Of a stretch of DNA of 64,000 nucleotides, positions 25,360-34,139 are shown in pieces. The stretch covers positions 21,052-85,051 of the forward strand of contig JAICQO010000019.1 in NCBI GenBank assembly GCA_025937835.1. Direction: 5' to 3'. Positions within the stretch are counted from its first letter, which is position 1; each line of letters starts with the position of its first letter. The notes beneath the pieces were generated by a model. That model had not been told where the DNA came from and searched no databases. It was given only the letters and a program-made list of their open reading frames with translations. This stretch comes from Polyangiaceae bacterium (GTDB lineage: Bacteria; Myxococcota_A; Polyangia; Polyangiales; Polyangiaceae). A program made the translations under genes and the position numbers.

Positions 25360-28113
25360 TCAGTGAGCGCTGTTCCAATCCGCGCCCGCTCCCACGTCTA
25401 CCACCAGCGGCACGTCGAGCTCGCACACGCCCTGCATCCGGCGACGGATTTCGACCTTAGCCTCTTCCACTTCTGCGAGCGGCACCTCGAACACGAGCTC
25501 GTCGTGCACGCTCAGCACCATGCGCGCGCCCTTCGTGACCGGCTTCGCGCAGGCGAGCATTGCCAACTTCAAGATGTCGGCTGCCGTCCCCTGGATGGGC
25601 ATGTTCATGGCGATGCGTTCGGCCGCCAGTCGTTCGGCGCGGTTCGCGCTCGAGATGTTCGGCAAGAGCCGCCGCCGACCGAGCAGGCTCTTCACCGCCT
25701 GGCCCTGACGCGCCTCGTCGAGCGTGCGGTTCATGAATCGGCGAACCCCCTCGAGCCGCCGGAAATAGGCCGCGATGAAGCTGCCGGCCTCCGCGCGGGG
25801 GATGCCGAGGACCTTGGCGAGCCCGCTGTCGCCCTGGCCGTAGATGATCCCGAAGTTCACGGCTTTCGCCCGCGTCCGGTGCTCTCGCGTCACCTGCGAC
25901 GCGTCGAGCTCGAAGATCTCCATGGCGGTGCGCGTGTGAATGTCCTGACCCGTGCGGTACGCATCCAGCAGCACCGGATCCTGCGACAGGTGAGCCAGCA
26001 CCCGCAGCTCGATCTGCGAATAGTCGGCGCTCACGATCGCGTAACCTTCGGGGGCCACGAACGCCGCGCGGATCTTGCGCCCGAGCTCGGTGCGGATCGG
26101 GATGTTCTGCAGGTTCGGGTCGGTGGACGACAGCCGCCCCGTCGCGGCCACGGCCTGCTCCCAGGAAGTGTGAATGCGCCCCGTTCGCGCCGAAACCAAC
26201 AGCGGCAGCGCCTCGATGTACGTCCCCTTGAGCTTGCTGAGCTGGCGGATCTCGAGCACCACGGCCGGCAGCGGGTGCTGGTCCGACAGCGCCTCGAGCG
26301 TCGCGGCGTCGGTCGAGCGTGAGGTCTTGGTGCGCTTCAACGGCTTGAGCCCGAGCTCGTCGAACAGCAGCGTCTCGAGCTGTCGCGGCGAGTTGACGTT
26401 GAACTCGCGGCCCGCGATCTTGTGCGCCTCGGCCTCGAGCCGGACCAGCTCGCGGTCGCAGTCTCTGCCGAGCGCCGAGAGCACGCTGGTATCCACCAGC
26501 ACGCCCAGCACCTCCATCTCGGCCAGCACGCTCGACAGCGGCAGCTCGATCTTCCGATACACGTCGGCGAGCCCTTCTTCGCCGAGCCGCTCGCTCAAGC
26601 GCTCCTCGAGCCGCTGCACGTGGTCGGCGCACGACGCCGCGTAGGCCAGCGCCTCCTCGATCGGCACCTCGTCGAAGCGCAAGGTCTGTCCGCGCGCCCG
26701 CTTGGTGAGCTCGTCGTAGCCGGTGGTCACGAGCCCGAGCTCGCGCTGGAACAACGTTTTCTGATCGTTGCGCTGCTCGGGATCGAGCAGGTACGCGGCG
26801 AGGCTCGCGTCGAAGCCCGCGCCGGCGAACTCGTAGCCGGCGTTCTTGGCGATCACCGCGTTGCGCTTGATATCGAAGCCCGACTTCCGGAGCTTCTCCG
26901 AGGAAAAAAGCCGCGAGAGCTCGGCCCTGGCCGTGTCGGGCGCGATCGGCTTCGGCGCCGCGAGCCCGTGTTGAACCAGCGGGACGTAGTACGCGACGCC
27001 CGGGGCGGTCGACACCGCGACCCCCACCAGCCGCCCGCGCGTCGGGCTCGGCACGTCGCAGAACAGCTCGACGGCCACGCGCCCGCGCTGCTCGACCGCG
27101 TTGACCAGCGCCGTGAGCTCGCTCGCCTCCCGCACGAGCTTGTAGTCGATGGCCGTGACGTCGGGCTCCACCACGGGCTTCGGCTGTGGTTTGGCCGGAG
27201 CGCTCGACGGCGAGGCAGCGCTCGCCCCCGCGGCCTCGCCAGCCAGGCCCTGCTGCAAGCGCTGAAACCCGAGCTCGGCGTAGATCGCCGCCAGCTTCTG
27301 CACGTCCCGCGCGGGCCGGCTCAGCGACTCGCGCGTCACTTCGATCGAGCAGTCTGCCTTGAGCTTCACGAGCTCACGGCTCAAAAAGGCCTGTTCCTTG
27401 TGGTTGGTCAGCGCCTCGCGCAGCGCCTTGCGCGTGATCTTGTCGAGGTTCTGGTAGATACCCGCTAGATCGCCGTAGGCGACGAGCAGCTCCTTGGCCG
27501 TCTTCGGCCCCACCGAGGGCACGCCCGGCACGTTGTCCGAGGTGTCGCCGGTGAGGGCCAGCACGTCCCCCACCTGCGCGACCGAGACGCCGAACCGCTC
27601 TTCCACCTCCGGCACGCCGAACACGCGCTCGCGCATCGTGTCGTACATCACGACCTCGGGCGAGACGAGCTGCATCAGGTCCTTGTCCGCAGCGACGATC
27701 ACCGCCCGCAGCCCCTGCGCTCGGGCCTGCTGCACTCCGGTCGCGATCAGGTCGTCTGCCTCGACGCCGTCGCACTTCCAGATCGCGACGTTGAACGCGC
27801 GCACGATCTCTTCACAGCGCCGGAGCTGCTGCTTGAGATCGTCGGGCGCGGGCGGCCGGTTTGCCTTGTATTGCGGGTAAATCTGGCTGCGAAACGTGGC
27901 TCGCCCGCTGTCCATCGCGATCGCGAACAGCGCCGGGCGCCGCTCGCGCAACAGCCGCTCGAGCATCGCCACCGTGCCGTGGACGGCGTGTGTCGGCTCG
28001 CCCGAGGGGCTCGTGAGCGGCGCGATCGCGTGATACGCGCGGAGCACGTAGCTCGAGAGGTCGACGACGTACAGGACGTCCGGCGCACCAGCGGGAAACA
28101 GCTCGCTCGGCAT
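25360..28113 (-). CDS. polA: DNA polymerase I
   Basis: A 917-residue family A polymerase for Okazaki fragment maturation and repair. The 5'-3' exonuclease domain (1-290) has VVDLSSYVLRAYHA, VEADDLIATG and GDTSDNVPGVPSVGPKTA. The polymerase domain has motif A DYSQIELRVLAHLSQD, motif B RAKAVNFGIIYG and motif C VHDELVFEV, all intact. The 3'-5' exonuclease domain seems degenerate: the usual FDTET is VELFC (about residues 348-352), and the later YxxxD motif reads YAASC. A Pro/Ala/Lys linker lies at about 295-315. ATG 28113 is 3 bases after the htpG stop, so the two are probably co-transcribed. Editing-deficient Pol I occurs in several bacterial groups. Confidence 0.95.
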   Translation of the reverse strand: MPSELFPAGAPDVLYVVDLSSYVLRAYHAIAPLTSPSGEPTHAVHGTVAMLERLLRERRPALFAIAMDSGRATFRSQIYPQYKANRPPAPDDLKQQLRRCEEIVRAFNVAIWKCDGVEADDLIATGVQQARAQGLRAVIVAADKDLMQLVSPEVVMYDTMRERVFGVPEVEERFGVSVAQVGDVLALTGDTSDNVPGVPSVGPKTAKELLVAYGDLAGIYQNLDKITRKALREALTNHKEQAFLSRELVKLKADCSIEVTRESLSRPARDVQKLAAIYAELGFQRLQQGLAGEAAGASAASPSSAPAKPQPKPVVEPDVTAIDYKLVREASELTALVNAVEQRGRVAVELFCDVPSPTRGRLVGVAVSTAPGVAYYVPLVQHGLAAPKPIAPDTARAELSRLFSSEKLRKSGFDIKRNAVIAKNAGYEFAGAGFDASLAAYLLDPEQRNDQKTLFQRELGLVTTGYDELTKRARGQTLRFDEVPIEEALAYAASCADHVQRLEERLSERLGEEGLADVYRKIELPLSSVLAEMEVLGVLVDTSVLSALGRDCDRELVRLEAEAHKIAGREFNVNSPRQLETLLFDELGLKPLKRTKTSRSTDAATLEALSDQHPLPAVVLEIRQLSKLKGTYIEALPLLVSARTGRIHTSWEQAVAATGRLSSTDPNLQNIPIRTELGRKIRAAFVAPEGYAIVSADYSQIELRVLAHLSQDPVLLDAYRTGQDIHTRTAMEIFELDASQVTREHRTRAKAVNFGIIYGQGDSGLAKVLGIPRAEAGSFIAAYFRRLEGVRRFMNRTLDEARQGQAVKSLLGRRRLLPNISSANRAERLAAERIAMNMPIQGTAADILKLAMLACAKPVTKGARMVLSVHDELVFEVPLAEVEEAKVEIRRRMQGVCELDVPLVVDVGAGADWNSAH

Positions 28114-28116
28114 GGT

Positions 28117-30006
28117 TCAGGCTTTGCTCGGAGCGGCGGCGCCGAGCTCCTGCGTGGCAGCCGCCGTCATGACGCGCGACAGGCGCTTGGCGAACTCCGC
28201 CGGGTCGTCGGGCGGGCTGCCCTCGGCCAGGAGGGCCTGCTCGTAGACGAGCTCGATCCAGTCCGCTACCCGCGCGGAGCCCGGCTCGCGCGCCTCGAGC
28301 TCGGCCACCTTCTGGATCAGCGGGTGCTCGAGGTTCAGCTCCAACACGCGGCGTGTCGGCGGCAGCTCGCGACCGCTGGCCCGCATCAAGCGCTCGAGGT
28401 GCGGCGGCAGCGCGCCCTCCGGTATTACCAGGCACGCTGGCGAATCGGTCAGGCGCGAAGACGGCTTCACGTCCGCCACCCGGCTCTCGAGCACCCGCGC
28501 CGAGCGCTGGACGATCGCCGGCTTTTCTGCGGCCTCCGCGGCTTTCTGCTCGGACTCGTCGCCGAGCTTCAGATCGGCCGAGCTCACCGACACGAACTTC
28601 TTCTCCTGGTACTCCTCGAGCGACTCCATCGCGAACGGGTCGACGGCGTCGGTCAACAGCAGCACGTCGTAACCGCGGGCGCGGGCGCGCTCGAGGTGCG
28701 GAGACTGCGCCGCCGACTTCTGCGTCGACATCAGGTAGTAGATGTCTTTCTGCTCCGCCGGCATAGCGGCGACGTACTCGTCGAGGCTTACCGGCTTGCC
28801 TTGCGCGGCGCTCTCGAAGCGCAGCAGCGGCAAGAGCTCGTCCTTCAGGTCGGGGTCGAAATGCAGCCCCTCCTTGAGCACGGGGCCGAAGCTCTTGAAG
28901 AACGCCTGGTAGTCGTCGGGGCGATCCTTGGCGACCTGCTTCAACAGCTCGAGCGTCTGGCTGATGACCTGCTTCCTCATCACCTTCACGAGCCGCGAAT
29001 CCTGCAGCAGCTCGCGCGACACGTTGAGCGGCAGGTCCTCCGAGTCCACGACGCCCTTCACGAAGCGCAGCCAGCGCGGCACGAGCTCCTCGGCGTTCTC
29101 CATCACCAGGATCCGCCGCACGTGCAGGCGCACACCGTGCGTCGGGTTCGGGTCGAACAGATCGAGCGGCGTGCGCTTCGGTACGAACAGGAGGCCGCTG
29201 AACATCTGCGTGCCCTCGATGTGAAAGTGCTTCCAGGCGAGCGGCGGCTCCCAATCCCGGGACAGGTGCTTGTAGAACTCGACGTAGTCGTCGTTCGATA
29301 CGTCCTTCGGCGAGCGTTGCCAGAGCGCGCTCGCGTGGTTCACGGTCTCGCCCGAGGTCTCGGCCGGGCCCGAGAGCAGCTCGATCGGGTGCGGCACGTA
29401 GTCCGAGTAGCGCCGCACCAGCTCTTTCAGCCGGAACGGGTCGAGGTACTCCTGCTGTTCGTCGGCGAGCTTCAGCGTCACGCTCGTGCCGGCGCTGTCG
29501 CGGCTCGAAGGCTCGATCGTGAAGCCGTCCTCGCCGCTCGATTGCCAGCGGAACGCAAGCTCGCTGCCGGCCTTGCGGCTCGTCACCGTGACCTCGGTCG
29601 CGACCAGGTACGCGCTGTAGAAGCCGACACCGAACTGCCCGATCAGCTTCGGCAGGTCTTGCGCCTGCCCCGGGTTGCTCTTCAAGTTCTCGAGGAAGCG
29701 GCGAGACCCCGAGAACGCCACCGTGCCGAGGCTCTCCTTGAGCTCGGCCTCGTCCATGCCGAGCCCGTTGTCCCAGATCGTCAGCGTGCCCGCCTCCTTG
29801 TCGGGGATCAGCCGGATCACCGGTTTGTCCCCGTCCGAGAGCAGCTCGGGCCGCTCGATCGAAAGGAAGCGCCGGCGGTCGAGCGCGTCGGAAGCGTTCG
29901 ACAGCAGCTCCCGGAGGAAGATCTCTTTGTTGCTGTAGAGGGAATGGATCACCAGGCGCAGCACCTGGCTGACCTCGGCCTGGAACGCATACTTCTCACT
30001 AGCCAT
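28117..30006 (-). CDS. htpG: Chaperone protein HtpG (Hsp90)
   Basis: A 629-residue bacterial Hsp90, an ATP-dependent cytosolic chaperone. The N-terminal GHKL ATPase shows ELLSNASDALDRRRF, IWDNGLGMDEAEL and LIGQFGVGFYSAYLV. The middle domain includes HFHIEGTQMFSGLLFVP and the catalytic-loop region FVKGVVDSEDLPLNVSRELLQ. The C-terminal dimerisation domain ends with a short Ala-rich tail. ATG 30006 gives MASEKYAFQAEVSQ, the standard N-terminus; an ATG 36 bases upstream would add 12 untypical residues. polA follows 3 bases downstream. Confidence 0.95.
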   Translation of the reverse strand: MASEKYAFQAEVSQVLRLVIHSLYSNKEIFLRELLSNASDALDRRRFLSIERPELLSDGDKPVIRLIPDKEAGTLTIWDNGLGMDEAELKESLGTVAFSGSRRFLENLKSNPGQAQDLPKLIGQFGVGFYSAYLVATEVTVTSRKAGSELAFRWQSSGEDGFTIEPSSRDSAGTSVTLKLADEQQEYLDPFRLKELVRRYSDYVPHPIELLSGPAETSGETVNHASALWQRSPKDVSNDDYVEFYKHLSRDWEPPLAWKHFHIEGTQMFSGLLFVPKRTPLDLFDPNPTHGVRLHVRRILVMENAEELVPRWLRFVKGVVDSEDLPLNVSRELLQDSRLVKVMRKQVISQTLELLKQVAKDRPDDYQAFFKSFGPVLKEGLHFDPDLKDELLPLLRFESAAQGKPVSLDEYVAAMPAEQKDIYYLMSTQKSAAQSPHLERARARGYDVLLLTDAVDPFAMESLEEYQEKKFVSVSSADLKLGDESEQKAAEAAEKPAIVQRSARVLESRVADVKPSSRLTDSPACLVIPEGALPPHLERLMRASGRELPPTRRVLELNLEHPLIQKVAELEAREPGSARVADWIELVYEQALLAEGSPPDDPAEFAKRLSRVMTAAATQELGAAAPSKA

Positions 30007-30154
30007 GGCGGCGAAACATCCCGAGGCCTGGCTCCCTGTCAAGGCCCGGGCATTCCACCCGAGATTCGCCGCCGAAAACCGAGCCGGTGCGCGAATTTCG
30101 AGCCCGCTCCGGGCGGTCCTCGGAACTTCGGCCTGGCAATGCTAGTCGACGAGC

Positions 30155-31072
30155 GTGGTCGCCTCTCAGCCTGGACTTCGCACCCGATACCGCTACCGCC
30201 TGGTCGACGTCTTCGCCGAACGCCCGTTCGCTGGCAAGCCCACCGCGGTGTTCACGGATGCCAACGGCCTCGACGATCGCGCCCTGCAGCTCATCGCGCG
30301 CGAGCTGAACACGCCGCAAACCGCCTTCGTGTTCCCGTCCGAGATCCCGGAAGCCCAGGCCAAGGTCCGGATCTTCACGCCGATCGCCGAGCTGCCGCGC
30401 TCGGAGCACCCGACCATCGCCGCCGTGTTCGCGCTCGAGGCGGAGGAGAAGCTCGAGCGAGCCACGGCGCAGAGCCGGGTCGTGTTGCAGCAAAACGACG
30501 GTCCGGTGTCGGCGTCGTACTTCGCGCGCGTGATGACCGTGCGACAGAAGCTTCCGGAGGTGATCGGCGTGTACCCGGAGCCCGACGCGGTCGCGGCGAT
30601 CCTCGGGCTCACTCGCGAAGACCTCCTGCCCGCGCCGCTCGAGGCGCTGTCGTCGAGCGTGCCGTACCTGATGGTCCCGGTGCGGGACGCGGCCCGGCTT
30701 CGCTCGGCGCGCTTCAGGGACGCGATTTGGGAGCGCACGGTCAGAAACTTCCAGGCTCCCCACATCATGGCTTTCTGCCTCGAACCGGACCGCCCCGGCT
30801 CTCTGGCGCGCGCCCGCGTGTTCGCGCCGGCGCTCGGGGTGCGTGAGGACCCCGCGACCGAGGCCGCGTGTGGGCCCCTGGTCGTGTATGCGCTCCGCCA
30901 CGGTCTGACCACGTTACCCGAGACGGCCGCCGTCACCATCGAGCAGGGGGTGGAGCTCGGCCGCCCGAGCTTCATTCAGGTCGTGGTCACCCACGAGCGC
31001 GGCCGCGTGAGCGAGATCCGCATCGGCGGGCAATGCCAGTCGGTAGGTGAAGGCGCGATCGTCGCGCCATGA
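30155..31072 (+). CDS. PhzF-family isomerase-like protein
   Basis: A 305-residue member of the phenazine biosynthesis PhzF/YddE family (diaminopimelate-epimerase-like fold). Seen are the N-terminal YRLVDVFAERPFAGKPTAVF, the active-site helix LNTPQTAFVF, PRSEHPTIAA in place of the usual GHATLA, and ATEAACGPLVVYAL in the second half. The catalytic Glu of PhzF (SETxFV) is Gln55 here, so classic isomerase chemistry is doubtful. No phenazine genes are nearby. GTG 30155 is the start and no Shine-Dalgarno is visible. It is divergent from htpG. Confidence 0.85.
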   Translation: MVASQPGLRTRYRYRLVDVFAERPFAGKPTAVFTDANGLDDRALQLIARELNTPQTAFVFPSEIPEAQAKVRIFTPIAELPRSEHPTIAAVFALEAEEKLERATAQSRVVLQQNDGPVSASYFARVMTVRQKLPEVIGVYPEPDAVAAILGLTREDLLPAPLEALSSSVPYLMVPVRDAARLRSARFRDAIWERTVRNFQAPHIMAFCLEPDRPGSLARARVFAPALGVREDPATEAACGPLVVYALRHGLTTLPETAAVTIEQGVELGRPSFIQVVVTHERGRVSEIRIGGQCQSVGEGAIVAP

Positions 31073-31326
31073 GCCTGGATTTTTCGCGTGCGATCCCGGC
31101 CTCGAGCGGCCCGCGTGAACGCGAACGGGCCGTGCGCATCGAAGCCCGGGCTTGAGCCGAATCGCGGTCGACCCACCACTACGGGGAGCACCTCGTCCTC
31201 CGCGACGGGGCACGGCCTCGAGACAATTGCATCCAGAAGATGCTATGTTCGCACTCGTCGTCTTGGTTGGTTGTCGACATCCCGCGCTCGACAAGCCGCC
31301 CTCGCTGAGCCTAGGAGGTAAATCCC

Positions 31327-32745
31327 ATGGTCCTGAGACTCTCACGCGCCCTGTCCGCGGGCGCCGCTGCCTCCTTTTACATCGGCATCCTCGCTGCTGG
31401 CTGCACCAAAGCCGATGACTCCGGGCGAAGCGCCTGCGAGGGCGAGAGCTGCGTCGTCATCGACAAGTGCACGACGGATCTCGATTGCGATTGGGGTATG
31501 TACTGCGGCCCCAACAACGAGTGCAGGTCGGATTGCATCGCCGGTGGCAAGGGGTGTCCGGACGGCAGCTCCTGTTCGAACCTCGGCAAGTGCGTCCCGG
31601 ACGATCCGATCACGCCCCCGACCCCACCGCCCAACATCGGCGGCATGCTCGGCATCGGCGGGATCCCGAGCGCGGCGGGCCGTGGCGGCAGCGGCGGCAG
31701 CGGCGGTTCCTGCGCGCGAGCAGAAGCCAGCTTCGAGAAGGTGATCCCGAACATCATGTTGGTGGTGGATCGCTCGCTCAGCATGCAAACGCGGTTCGGC
31801 GGCAACGCTTCTCGCTGGAACGTGCTGCGTGAAGCCCTGATCGACCCGGCCGAGGGTCTCGTCGCCGAGCTCGAGGCGGAGGTGCGCTTCGGGCTGACCC
31901 TCTACACCTCGCCGGCCATCAACAACACGCCCGGCTTCGGCGGTCGCATGGGCGGCGGCGGCGGCCGCACGGGAGGTGGCGGGCTCCCTGGCGCCGGTGG
32001 CGCCTCGGCTGGCGGCGGCGGAACCAGCGGGAGCGGGGCCGGCGGTGACGCGGCGAGCATGATGTGTCCCTGGCTGATCGAGGTCCCGGTCGCGCTCAAC
32101 AACCTGGATCCGATCTCGACGGTGTACCTGCCCAACGACGAGAAGGGCTACACGCCGACCGGACAGTCACTGGCAGTCGTCTGGCCCAAGGTCGCGGCGA
32201 TCGACGAGACGCTGATGCCGGGGCCCAAGTTCATCGTGCTGGCGACCGACGGCGATCCCAACACCTGTGACGACAACAGCGCGGCGGCCGCCATGCAGGG
32301 CCGCCAGGCCTCGATGGACGCCATCTCCGCGGCGAAGGCTGCCGGTATCACCACCTACGTCATCAGCGTCGGTGAAGACGTCAGCGAGGACCACCTCCGC
32401 GAGATCGCCAACATCGGCCAGGGCTTCCCCGCAGACGATCCGACGGACCGGTTTTACGTCACGACCGACACCACCGGCCTGGTGTCCGCGCTGAAGGAGA
32501 TCATCCTCGGCGTGCGCCCCTGTGACTTCGAGCTCGAGGGTACGGTCAACCTCGAGAAGGCAGGCGAAGGCAAGGTCGTGATCGACGGCACCGTGCTCAC
32601 GTACGACGACCCGAACGGTTGGTCGCTGACGAGCCCGACTCACATCCAGCTCAACGGCACGGCCTGCGACCTGATTCGCGAAGGCGGCAGTCAGATCAAC
32701 ATCGATTTCCCCTGCGAAGTGTTCATTCCGAAGATCCCCGAGTGA
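31327..32745 (+). CDS. VWA-domain surface lipoprotein with Gly-rich insertion
   Basis: A 472-residue lipoprotein. The lipobox ILAAGC gives Cys26. A Cys-rich region (CTTDLDCDWGMYC, CPDGSSCSNLGKC) and Pro/Gly linkers precede a von Willebrand A domain from about residue 135, with an intact metal site start (MLVVDRSLSM) and later FIVLATDGDPNTC and TYVISVGEDVSEDHLREIA. A 45-residue run almost entirely of Gly, Ala and Ser (about 198-240) is inserted inside the VWA domain. Such proteins are typical of Myxococcota surfaces and likely bind ligands or proteins. The ribosome site AGGAGG at 31313-31318 is unusually strong. A weak promoter-like pair, GAGACA 31220-31225 and TATGTT 31244-31249, is upstream. 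Confidence 0.88.
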   Translation: MVLRLSRALSAGAAASFYIGILAAGCTKADDSGRSACEGESCVVIDKCTTDLDCDWGMYCGPNNECRSDCIAGGKGCPDGSSCSNLGKCVPDDPITPPTPPPNIGGMLGIGGIPSAAGRGGSGGSGGSCARAEASFEKVIPNIMLVVDRSLSMQTRFGGNASRWNVLREALIDPAEGLVAELEAEVRFGLTLYTSPAINNTPGFGGRMGGGGGRTGGGGLPGAGGASAGGGGTSGSGAGGDAASMMCPWLIEVPVALNNLDPISTVYLPNDEKGYTPTGQSLAVVWPKVAAIDETLMPGPKFIVLATDGDPNTCDDNSAAAAMQGRQASMDAISAAKAAGITTYVISVGEDVSEDHLREIANIGQGFPADDPTDRFYVTTDTTGLVSALKEIILGVRPCDFELEGTVNLEKAGEGKVVIDGTVLTYDDPNGWSLTSPTHIQLNGTACDLIREGGSQINIDFPCEVFIPKIPE

Positions 32746-32811
32746 TCGCGGGCGGCCCTTCGCCGCGCAAACCCGGTGGTAGGCTCGGCGTCCCCGGATG
32801 CCGGGCGTCGA

Positions 32812-32847
32812 GGATGCTTAGGATGCCGGGGATGTTCCGGATGCCGA
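32812..32847 (+). repeat. Four tandem 9-base GGATG units giving in-frame ATGs
   Basis: GGATG occurs at 32812, 32821, 32830 and 32839, exactly 9 bases apart, plus one at 32796. Two of the five units continue as GGATGCCGG. Because the period is 9, the ATGs at 32814, 32823, 32832 and 32841 are all in frame with the next gene, giving MLRMPGMFRMP at its possible N-terminus. Confidence 0.7.
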
Positions 32848-34139
32848 CCCGTCACGTTCCGATCGCGATCCTGGGCGCCGGTCTGACGGGCCTCTGCGCC
32901 GCGCGGACCATCCGGCGCGCGCGCGGAGCCTGTCGCGTGTTCGAGCGCAGCCGTCACGTGGGCGGGCACGCCAGCACGATCGAGGACCAGGGCTACCGCT
33001 TCGATTGCACGGGTCATCTGCTGCACCTGCGCTCGGACGCGCTCCGCGAAGAGGTGCTCGAGCTGCTCGACGGCGCCTGTTTCGAGATCGACCGCAATAG
33101 CGTGGTGTTCTCGAACGGCGTGACGACCCCCTACCCGTTCCAGGCCCACACGCACGGCCTCCCGCCGGAGGTGGCGTACGAGTGCTTGCTCGGATTTTTG
33201 AGGGCCGTCCAGCACCCGCCGTCCGAGCCGCCGCGGAACTTCGAGGAGTATTGCCTGCGCCATTTCGGCGCCGGGTTCAGCCGGCACTTCATGCTGCCCT
33301 ACAACCGCCGCCTGTTCGGCGTCCCGCTCGACCAGATCACCACCGACTGGTGCGAGCGCTTCGTGCCGCGGCCGAAGCTCGAGGACGTGCTCGCCGGCGC
33401 GGTGGGGCTCGAAAACTCGAGGCTCGGCTACAACTCGCGCTTTCTGTACCCGAAGCTCGGGATCGGCGAGCTGCCGCGCGCGCTCGCCCGGAGCGCCGGC
33501 GATATCTCGTTCGACGCCTCGCTGGTGGAGCTCCGACCCGAACGGAGGGAGCTCGTGATCGGCAGCGAGCTCGTGCGCTACGAGACGCTCGTCAGCAGCG
33601 TGCCGTTGACGACCTTGCTCGATTCGATCCGCGAGCTGCCGAGCGAGGTCGCCGCGGCGCGCAAGCGGCTGCGGGTCACCGAGCTTCGTTACCTGGACGT
33701 GGCGCTCGCTGCGCCTCCGAAGCGCGACTTTCACTGGGCGTACGTTCCGGAAGAACGCTTTCCGTTCTATCGCGTCGGCCAATACTCGGCGTTTTCCCAG
33801 GAAATGGCCCCGCCCGGCGGCTCGAGCCTGTACGTCGAGCTGGTCGATCGGAAGCCCCCCGACCTTTCGCGGCTGGTGCCCGAGGTGCTGGCCGGGCTGT
33901 GCGAGCTCGGGGTGATCCACAGCGCGAGCGACGTGCGCTTCGTGCGCGCGCGGCACCTCGAGCAGGCATACGTGATCTACGACGCGGAGCGGGCTCCTGC
34001 GCTGTCCGTGATCGAGCCGTTCCTGGAATCGCTGGGGGTGATCTCGACCGGCCGCTATGGCGCCTGGAACTACTCCTCGATGGAAGACGCGCTCCGCTTC
34101 GGCAGCGAAGCCGCCGAGCGCGCGCTGGTCCGCTCGTGA
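32841..34139 (+). CDS. FAD/NAD(P)-binding amine-oxidase-like oxidoreductase
   Basis: A 432-residue flavoprotein of the protoporphyrinogen oxidase/UDP-galactopyranose mutase-like superfamily. The N-terminal dinucleotide fold is VPIAILGAGLTGLCAARTIR, followed by VFERSRHVGGHAST and YRFDCTGHLLHL. A domain typical of sugar-nucleotide mutase-like proteins follows (HFMLPYNRRLFGVPLDQIT, YPKLGIGELPRAL), and the C-terminal flavin-contacting end is STGRYGAWNYSSMEDAL. ATG 32841 places the fold at the N-terminus; three more in-frame ATGs lie just upstream. It is coupled (GTGA) to a family 2 glycosyltransferase, suggesting a joint role in cell-surface glycan or lipid synthesis. Confidence 0.82.
   Translation: MPTRHVPIAILGAGLTGLCAARTIRRARGACRVFERSRHVGGHASTIEDQGYRFDCTGHLLHLRSDALREEVLELLDGACFEIDRNSVVFSNGVTTPYPFQAHTHGLPPEVAYECLLGFLRAVQHPPSEPPRNFEEYCLRHFGAGFSRHFMLPYNRRLFGVPLDQITTDWCERFVPRPKLEDVLAGAVGLENSRLGYNSRFLYPKLGIGELPRALARSAGDISFDASLVELRPERRELVIGSELVRYETLVSSVPLTTLLDSIRELPSEVAAARKRLRVTELRYLDVALAAPPKRDFHWAYVPEERFPFYRVGQYSAFSQEMAPPGGSSLYVELVDRKPPDLSRLVPEVLAGLCELGVIHSASDVRFVRARHLEQAYVIYDAERAPALSVIEPFLESLGVISTGRYGAWNYSSMEDALRFGSEAAERALVRS

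Noticed and set aside
27871..30846. A 991-codon open frame on the plus strand opposite polA and htpG.
   Set aside because: It is antisense to two clear genes, has no family motif, and is rich in Arg, Leu and Val as expected of the reverse frame of high-GC genes.
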